This document shows, piece after piece, positions 58,012 to 64,000 of a stretch of DNA of 64,000 nt. The DNA comes from Blautia sp. (GTDB lineage: Bacteria; Bacillota; Clostridia; Lachnospirales; Lachnospiraceae). Numbering within the stretch: the first letter of the stretch is position 1; each line of letters starts with the position of its first letter. The stretch spans positions 1 to 64,000 of the forward strand of contig JARIAR010000023.1 in the NCBI GenBank assembly GCA_029257805.1, in the 5' to 3' direction. A model generated the notes under the pieces. The model was not told the DNA's origin, did not search any database, and saw nothing but the letters and a program-made list of their open reading frames with translations. The position numbers were made by a program, and so were the translations under genes.

Positions 58012-59625
58012 TCATGCTGCATCAACTGGTGCCTGCTCTGTTTCCGGGGCAGCGGCTGAAGGATCAGCTGCTGCGTCTCCCATCAGAAGGGCGGTAAGCA
58101 ATTCTTCCGGCATACCGGCGGATAACAAGTTATTGAAGATGGTTTCAAGATTTAAGGTTGCTTCAAATCCGTTCATTGAAACTTCATCGTTTACATCATA
58201 TACGTTTTCAAGATTGGAAAGATCAGGTATTTCCATGTCAGTAGATGATGTTATATTGATACCCAAAGTAGCAAGGGATACACCTTCTGAAACAAGAGAA
58301 AGAGAATAATCCTGTTTGTCCTTGTTGGCATTTACATCAAGAACAAAGGTGAAGTTATTAAGCATTGCAGCAGTTGTTTCATCGGTTATTGCACCATCAA
58401 GAAGTTTTACGCTATATTTTCCTATGATAGAACCTGTTTCAGCTGCTGCTGTATCATATCCCTCCACTTCGATTCTGGCCATAGGGACTTCATTCATAGA
58501 TATTGTATAGCTGCCATTTAATTTACCATCTGTGACAGAACCGCTTCCTGCAAAAAGGAAAGAATCTGTTTCATTATAGACAGAAATGGAAAGTCCCCGT
58601 TTTTCCCCCTGGCGTGGAGCCTGATATACAAGGCTTATAGGATCGGCGCCGTCTTCTGTAAAAAGAGAGAATTCAGTACCGGTTGTATTGCCATCCTCAT
58701 CTTTCCAGATAGAAATTGCTAAAAATCCTTCCTCATCTTCAGCTGGTGCTTCTCCTTCAGAAATTTCTTCCAGAGATTCTACAAGATTATCATAAAGACT
58801 TTCTTCAGAGGAGAAGAGACTGCTGTAGTTATCAAGAATTTCTTTTAATTTTGTGTCTTCTTTTACAGCAGCAGAAAGTTCCTGGCTGATTTTATAAATT
58901 GTATTAGGAGAATAATATCCTGTGTAGCGAGTGCAGTTTTGTTCCACATCAGATGTGTATAAAGATTCTGCTTCTGTTTCAGTATGATCCGGAGTGTTCA
59001 CAAGAATAGTTCCGTAACGATTGAGAAGTTCTTCTACATCAGAAGGGTTTGGAAGCTTTTCTTTGTATTGTGCCATAGAAAAGGCTTCTGTTAATGCAGG
59101 AAGGCTTTCTGCAGGTAATTCTTCTGTTACACTATTGTTTTCCAGGGCGTCTTCCGTATTCATAAAAAGATAACCATCAAAAAGAGTAGGAGCGCTGACA
59201 TAGCTGTTTCCGGAAGCCGTGTCCATATAAACATTGAAAGGACAAATTTCTGTATCATTTAACTGAATATCATAATTGATACCCAATTTGTCTTTGCTGA
59301 TCAACTCATCTGCAACCAGAGATATTTTGGAAAGCCATGACATATCCATTCCTGCAACACCGCTTAGCATGGTAGTGATACTCGGATCAAGGGAAAGGGA
59401 CATGTTTAATTTTGCACCAAAAGAATCTTTATTTTCGTCAAGAGTAGCTAAAGATGTTTCATATTGTGATGAAAAATCTTTGGCAAATTTAGAGAGAGAC
59501 TCTATAGCATTTTGCTGATAATCGTCTGCTGCCCATACAGATACTGGTGCAGCGGACAGACCAAATGCGGCTGCTGTTAAGACTGCTGCAGATTTTTTGG
59601 CAAAACATTTTTTGTTGTGCTTCAT
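58012..59625 (-). CDS. Large secreted protein of unknown function
   Basis: Signal peptide MKHNKKCFAKKSAAVLTAAAFGLSAAPVSVWAA; AAGGAGG RBS; no motif recognised. Confidence 0.8.
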   Translation of the reverse strand: MKHNKKCFAKKSAAVLTAAAFGLSAAPVSVWAADDYQQNAIESLSKFAKDFSSQYETSLATLDENKDSFGAKLNMSLSLDPSITTMLSGVAGMDMSWLSKISLVADELISKDKLGINYDIQLNDTEICPFNVYMDTASGNSYVSAPTLFDGYLFMNTEDALENNSVTEELPAESLPALTEAFSMAQYKEKLPNPSDVEELLNRYGTILVNTPDHTETEAESLYTSDVEQNCTRYTGYYSPNTIYKISQELSAAVKEDTKLKEILDNYSSLFSSEESLYDNLVESLEEISEGEAPAEDEEGFLAISIWKDEDGNTTGTEFSLFTEDGADPISLVYQAPRQGEKRGLSISVYNETDSFLFAGSGSVTDGKLNGSYTISMNEVPMARIEVEGYDTAAAETGSIIGKYSVKLLDGAITDETTAAMLNNFTFVLDVNANKDKQDYSLSLVSEGVSLATLGINITSSTDMEIPDLSNLENVYDVNDEVSMNGFEATLNLETIFNNLLSAGMPEELLTALLMGDAAADPSAAAPETEQAPVDAA

Positions 59626-59743
59626 ACGTTGTCCTCCTTAAAATGAAAGTATAGAAAATATCTATATAATTTTATTGAAATTTTACCATAAAAATAGACA
59701 AAATTCTACAAAAAAAATAGAAAATCATGTATTTTTTTATAAA

Positions 59744-59780
59744 AAACAGGGGCATTTTGAATACTAATATGCCCCTGTTT
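59744..59780 (-). terminator. Terminator of ABC transporter operon
   Basis: AAACAGGGGCAT...ATGCCCCTGTTT with T-rich run on minus strand. Confidence 0.82.
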
Positions 59781-59808
59781 CGTTTTTATATATGAAAGAT
59801 AAAAGTAG

Positions 59809-60606
59809 TTAGATTTGTTTTTGGTATCGTTTTTCTAGAAAACTTAAAATTCCATATAGTGCCATGGCAATTATGCATAAGATGGCAATGGAGGTGAGCA
59901 TCCAATCCAGTTTAAACGTCTGGCTGCCATATATAATTAGATAGCCAAGACCCTGTTTGGCGCCTATAAATTCTCCTATAATAACGCCTACAAGGCAAAG
60001 TCCGATGTTGACTTTCATAATACTAAGGATCAAAGGGATGGAAGAGGGGAGAACGATTTTGAAAAGCTCGTCTTTTTTGCCGCCGCCAAGAGTACGAATA
60101 AGTTTTCGCTTCTCCGGATCTACTTCCTGAAATCCTGCGTATAAATGAATGATGGAACCAAAAATGGCAACAGACATACCGGAAACAATAATTGTTTTCT
60201 GCGTAGCTCCCAGCCATACGATAAGAAGAGGAGCCAGTGCAGATTTTGGAAGGCTGTTTAAAATAACAAGGTATGGTTCGCATATTTTGGAAAGCGTAGG
60301 CAGTCGCCACATAAGTACAGCAATACCTGTACCAATAAATACGACATATAAAAAACTAAGGAGGGTTTCTTTTAGGGTGATCAGAATATGGGTAAACAGT
60401 GCTTCTTCTTTCCACATATAAAAAAAGCAGGAAAAGATCTGAGTTGGACTTGAAAAAATAAAAGAATCAATAAATCCTTTTTGGGATGCGTATTCCCATA
60501 TATAAAGAAAAAAGAGAAAAAGGAAGAGTCTTGCTGCAAAAATAAATTGTTTTTCTCTTTTTTTTCTGTTGAGATATTGTATCTGGGCGGGAGATGGGTT
60601 ATTCAT
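59809..60606 (-). CDS. ABC transporter permease (NitT/TauT/SsuC-like)
   Basis: BPD_transp_1 features (IGEFIGAKQGLGYLI, LNSLPKSALAPLLIVWLG); overlaps ATPase gene. Confidence 0.88.
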   Translation of the reverse strand: MNNPSPAQIQYLNRKKREKQFIFAARLFLFLFFLYIWEYASQKGFIDSFIFSSPTQIFSCFFYMWKEEALFTHILITLKETLLSFLYVVFIGTGIAVLMWRLPTLSKICEPYLVILNSLPKSALAPLLIVWLGATQKTIIVSGMSVAIFGSIIHLYAGFQEVDPEKRKLIRTLGGGKKDELFKIVLPSSIPLILSIMKVNIGLCLVGVIIGEFIGAKQGLGYLIIYGSQTFKLDWMLTSIAILCIIAMALYGILSFLEKRYQKQI

Positions 60607-61399
60607 TTTGATTTAGCTCCTTCCATATAAGGTTGAAGTAGGATTTGAAGTCAGGTGCATTTCTTGAAGAAAGAGGAGTGCGGTTGGAAATTTGTAATTG
60701 AATGGGAATAATCTTTTTTATAGTTGCAGGTCTGGAAGAAAGTATAAGAACACGGTCCGCCATACTAATGGCTTCTGAAATATCGTGTGTTACAAGAATC
60801 GCTGGTTTCCTTTCCGCTTTTAAAATTTTTCCAATATCGTCGCTTACATTTAATCGTGTCTGATAGTCAAGTGCAGAGAATGGTTCATCCAGAAGGAGAA
60901 GATCAGGTTGTAAAACAAGCGTACGGATAAGAGCCGCTCTCTGACGCATTCCGCCAGATAATTCACCGGGTTTGGCATTTCGGAATTTGTCCAGTCCGTA
61001 AGCAGACAATAGTTCATCTGCATAGGCGAGTTTTTCGGGTGTGAGTTCTTTTCGGATTTCAAGACCGAGAAGAATATTTTTGTAAATGTTTCTCCAATCC
61101 AGGAGATGATCTTTTTGGAGCATATATCCAATTCCGGAATTCCTGGTACATACAGGTTTGCCATTCATTAAGATTGTACCTTGGTTTGGCTGTAAAAGTC
61201 CGGAAATAAGATTTAAAAGACTGGATTTTCCGCATCCGGACGGCCCTACAATTGCAAGAAATTCTTCGGGCTCCAGGGAAAAGGATATATGAGAAAGGGC
61301 TGGAATTTCCCCGTTGATACTATGATAAGAGAGACAAACGTCTCGGACTTCCAGAAGTGTATTCAAAATCGATACCTCCATTTTTATATATTTTATCAT
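60599..61399 (-). CDS. ABC transporter ATP-binding protein (NitT/TauT-like)
   Basis: Walker A GPSGCGKSSLL, signature LSGGMRQRAALIR, Walker B LLLLDEPFSALD, LVTHDISEA. Confidence 0.93.
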   Translation of the reverse strand: MIKYIKMEVSILNTLLEVRDVCLSYHSINGEIPALSHISFSLEPEEFLAIVGPSGCGKSSLLNLISGLLQPNQGTILMNGKPVCTRNSGIGYMLQKDHLLDWRNIYKNILLGLEIRKELTPEKLAYADELLSAYGLDKFRNAKPGELSGGMRQRAALIRTLVLQPDLLLLDEPFSALDYQTRLNVSDDIGKILKAERKPAILVTHDISEAISMADRVLILSSRPATIKKIIPIQLQISNRTPLSSRNAPDFKSYFNLIWKELNQNE

Positions 61400-61483
61400 A
61401 TGCTTTTTGGCAATGGTATGATATACTAATTCTGCAGCACTAAATAACAGGCGCTGCAGGGAGGAGACAAAAGAGGAAAATGG

Positions 61484-62542
61484 ATGAAGAAAATGAATAA
61501 GAAAAAAACTATTTTAAATATAATGTTTTTAATTACAATATTTTTTCTTACGATGTATTTGGTTTTTCGTGGAGAAGATATTGAACAGATACTTGCAGTT
61601 GCCAGAACGGCAAAAAAAGGTTATTTGTTTCTGAGTATTATATGTGTGATATTTTTTATTATTGGAGAGTCCATTATTATTTATTATATGATGAGAAGTC
61701 TTGGGGCTAAAGTCAGGATGGGACATTGTGCCTTATATTCATTTGTAGGATTTTTCTTTAGTTGTATTACACCCTCTGCAACAGGCGGACAGCCTATGCA
61801 GATTTATTATATGAAGAAAGATAAGCTTCCGATTCCGGTTACAACACTTGTCCTTATGATCGTAACGATTACATATAAGGCAGTTCTTGTGTTAATCGGA
61901 GTAGTTGTGTGCGTATTTGGAAGAGATTTTGTAAAAAGTTATCTGGGAAACCTTATATGGGTTTTTTATCTGGGCGTTGGATTAAATGTTTTTTGTGTAG
62001 GTCTGATGATGGTGCTTGTATTTGCGCCGGGACTGGCAAAGAATCTTATGGTAAAAGGAATGAAGTTTCTGGAATATTTTCATATTCTGAAACATAGACC
62101 GGAACGCCTGGAAAAGCTGGAACAGTCGATGGATCAATATCACGAAACAGCTGCTTTCTGGGCAGGTCATAAAAGGATTATTTTGAATGTGTTTTTGATT
62201 ACGTTCTTACAGAGAACTATTTTGTTTACAGTGACATATTGGATTTACTGTGCCTTAGGTTTTCATTCATATGGAATCGTTACAATTACGCTTCTTCAGT
62301 CTGTTATTTCTGTTTCGGTGGATATGCTGCCGCTTCCAGGCGGAATGGGAATAAGTGAAACGCTTTATATGGTGATGTTTGCGCCGGTGTTTGGAAAAGT
62401 AATGCTTCCTTCCATGCTCTTAAGTCGTGGCATCTCTTATTACGGACAGCTTCTTATTAGTGCTGTTATGACATGTGTGGCACATTTTACTATTGGAAGA
62501 AATATAAGAAAAAGAAAAAAGGGGGATATACCGGCATGTTAG
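61484..62542 (+). CDS. Flippase-like integral membrane protein (lysylphosphatidylglycerol synthase TM region / UPF0104)
   Basis: Multiple TM segments, FFFSCITPSATGGQPMQIYYMKK and LPLPGGMGISETLY typical of MprF-N/YbhN family. Confidence 0.85.
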   Translation: MKKMNKKKTILNIMFLITIFFLTMYLVFRGEDIEQILAVARTAKKGYLFLSIICVIFFIIGESIIIYYMMRSLGAKVRMGHCALYSFVGFFFSCITPSATGGQPMQIYYMKKDKLPIPVTTLVLMIVTITYKAVLVLIGVVVCVFGRDFVKSYLGNLIWVFYLGVGLNVFCVGLMMVLVFAPGLAKNLMVKGMKFLEYFHILKHRPERLEKLEQSMDQYHETAAFWAGHKRIILNVFLITFLQRTILFTVTYWIYCALGFHSYGIVTITLLQSVISVSVDMLPLPGGMGISETLYMVMFAPVFGKVMLPSMLLSRGISYYGQLLISAVMTCVAHFTIGRNIRKRKKGDIPAC

Positions 62543-63153
62543 GTTTTTATGATTATACAGTTGTGTTAACATATATTAGTCTTGGGATTTCTATATTAGG
62601 AATGACAAGAGCATTAGAGGGAGACTTCAGAATTGCAATTGCCTGTCTGGCGCTTTCTGGTTTTTGTGATATGTTTGATGGGAAAATTGCCAGAACGAAA
62701 AAAAATCGTACAGAGGACGAACAAAAATTTGGAATACAAATAGATTCTTTATGTGATGTTGTATGTTTTGGAATATTTCCGATCATGATCTGTTACTGTC
62801 TTGGAATGAGAGGCGCAGTCAGCATTTTTGTATTGGTATTTTATGGAATTGCATCTGTGATCCGTCTTGGATATTTTAATGTAATGGAAGAAAAAAGACA
62901 GCAGGAGACAGCAGAGGTGAGACAGTTTTATCAGGGATTGCCAATTACTTCCATGGCGATTATTTTGCCTTTTATTTATCTTATTCGCCGTTATTGGGGA
63001 ATCCATTTTCTGTTTTTCATTCATGTGGCAGTTGTAACAGTTGGAATATTGTTTATTAGTAATATTAAGGTAAAAAAACCGCAAAATCCAGTTGTAATTC
63101 TTCTTGTGGCAGTTGTGGCACTTGCGATTGCAAAAATGTTCCATTTGCTGTAA
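62536..63153 (+). CDS. pssA: CDP-diacylglycerol--serine O-phosphatidyltransferase
   Basis: CDP-alcohol phosphatidyltransferase motif CDMFDGKIARTKKNRTEDEQKFGIQIDSLCDVVCFGIFP. Confidence 0.9.
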   Translation: MLGFYDYTVVLTYISLGISILGMTRALEGDFRIAIACLALSGFCDMFDGKIARTKKNRTEDEQKFGIQIDSLCDVVCFGIFPIMICYCLGMRGAVSIFVLVFYGIASVIRLGYFNVMEEKRQQETAEVRQFYQGLPITSMAIILPFIYLIRRYWGIHFLFFIHVAVVTVGILFISNIKVKKPQNPVVILLVAVVALAIAKMFHLL

Positions 63154-63169
63154 AGAGAAAGGATACGAA

Positions 63170-64000
63170 ATGAAATATATTGACAGAAAAGGTAAGATTA
63201 CCATTGAAGAAAACGGACAGGATAAACTTTTACGGCATTTATATCATGATAGAGGCGGGAAGTTATGTCTGAAGCTTTTAGTGCGCCCTTTTGTGTCGAA
63301 AGGGGCAGGTGTTTTTCTTAACAGCTCTTTTTCAAAGTGGATCATACCGGGATTCGTAAAGAGAAATGGGATTGATTTAAGCGATTATAAGAAGCAGGAA
63401 TTTTGTTCCTATAATGATTTTTTTACAAGAGAAATAAAAGAAGAGTTAAGACCTGTAGCAGAGGATGAAAATATTCTGATAAGTCCGTGTGATGGAAAAG
63501 TGACTGTAAGCAAAATCGGAGAAAAAGAGAAGTTTTATATTAAAGATACAGAATATACGGTTCAGCAACTTTTGAAAAGTAGAAATCTGGCACAGCGTTA
63601 TGTAGGGGGATATGCTGTGATTTTGCGTCTGACAGTAGATGACTATCACCACTATTGCTATGTGGCAGATGGAAAGAAATCATCTGACAGAAAGATTCCG
63701 GGTGTTTTTCATACAGTAAATCCAACCGCAAATGAAGCACGAGCTATATATAAAGAAAATGCCAGGGAGTATACGGTACTGAAAACAAAAGAATTCGGAA
63801 CAATTGTCATGATGGAAGTCGGAGCGATGATGGTGGGAAAAATCACGAATCGCCAAAAAGGAGCTGCCATTGTGAAAAAAGGGCAGGAAAAAGGATATTT
63901 TGAATTTGGAGGCTCAACAGTTATTCTGCTGATACAGCAGGGAAAAGTTCGTATAGACAAAGATCTTCTGAAAAATACAGAGGACGGATATGAGACAATT
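63170..64000 (+). CDS. psd: Phosphatidylserine decarboxylase (partial, continues past the window edge)
   Basis: Open frame from ATG 63170 (MKYIDRKGKITIEENGQDKL) with SPCDGKVTVSKIG, RLTVDDYHHYCYV and the GGST autocleavage site in FGGSTVILL; missing from the ORF track because no stop lies inside the window. Confidence 0.92.
   Translation, partial: MKYIDRKGKITIEENGQDKLLRHLYHDRGGKLCLKLLVRPFVSKGAGVFLNSSFSKWIIPGFVKRNGIDLSDYKKQEFCSYNDFFTREIKEELRPVAEDENILISPCDGKVTVSKIGEKEKFYIKDTEYTVQQLLKSRNLAQRYVGGYAVILRLTVDDYHHYCYVADGKKSSDRKIPGVFHTVNPTANEARAIYKENAREYTVLKTKEFGTIVMMEVGAMMVGKITNRQKGAAIVKKGQEKGYFEFGGSTVILLIQQGKVRIDKDLLKNTEDGYETI

Noticed and set aside
61433-61459. CTGCAGC...GCTGCAG hairpin before the flippase-like gene
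   Set aside because: Only 7 bp with a 13-nt loop and no U-tract; too weak to call a regulatory element without conservation data.
1-64000. CRISPR arrays, prophage, transposons, toxin-antitoxin or restriction systems
   Set aside because: No regularly spaced repeats, integrase/transposase motifs, or defence gene signatures seen on either strand; content is core housekeeping.

Overview
The window is a compact, low-GC, forward-biased housekeeping segment typical of a Lachnospiraceae-like Clostridia chromosome. I saw no CRISPR array, phage, transposon, integrase or toxin/defence island. Recognisable blocks, in order: tRNA-Leu(AAG); dgt-dnaG-rpoD-trmK-nif3; a TGS/ThrRS-like + uridine-kinase fusion; rnpB; pyrBI; folC-pheA; DUF815-ppx-ppk; tRNA-Glu(CTC); a type IIA topoisomerase pair; rimP-nusA-ylxR-ylxQ-infB-rbfA-nrnA-truB-ribF; Na/Pi cotransporter; rpsO; pnp; nrdG; dUTPase-like; DUF1292; antiporter/exoA; a GH13 debranching-enzyme homologue with DUF5662; glf; M16C peptidase; era-recO; glyQS; ferredoxin/DUF362/larE; ylxM-ffh-rpsP-khpA-rimM-trmD; queA; yitT; a large secreted protein; an ABC transporter pair; and a flippase-like/pssA/psd phospholipid cluster running off the right edge. 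The most interesting observation is the GlgX/isoamylase-like protein (38352-40226). It keeps the fold-defining motifs but appears to have lost the catalytic nucleophile, the acid/base and the DxxxNH motif, and it overlaps a DUF5662 gene with HD-like His/Asp motifs. Other leads are the kinase fused to an editing-dead ThrRS-like N-terminus, structured leaders before rpsO, pnp and rimP, an RG-rich IF2 N-terminus, a Cys-cluster DUF1292 protein, and a 17-bp dyad between divergent promoters. All calls are by eye; no homology search was run.
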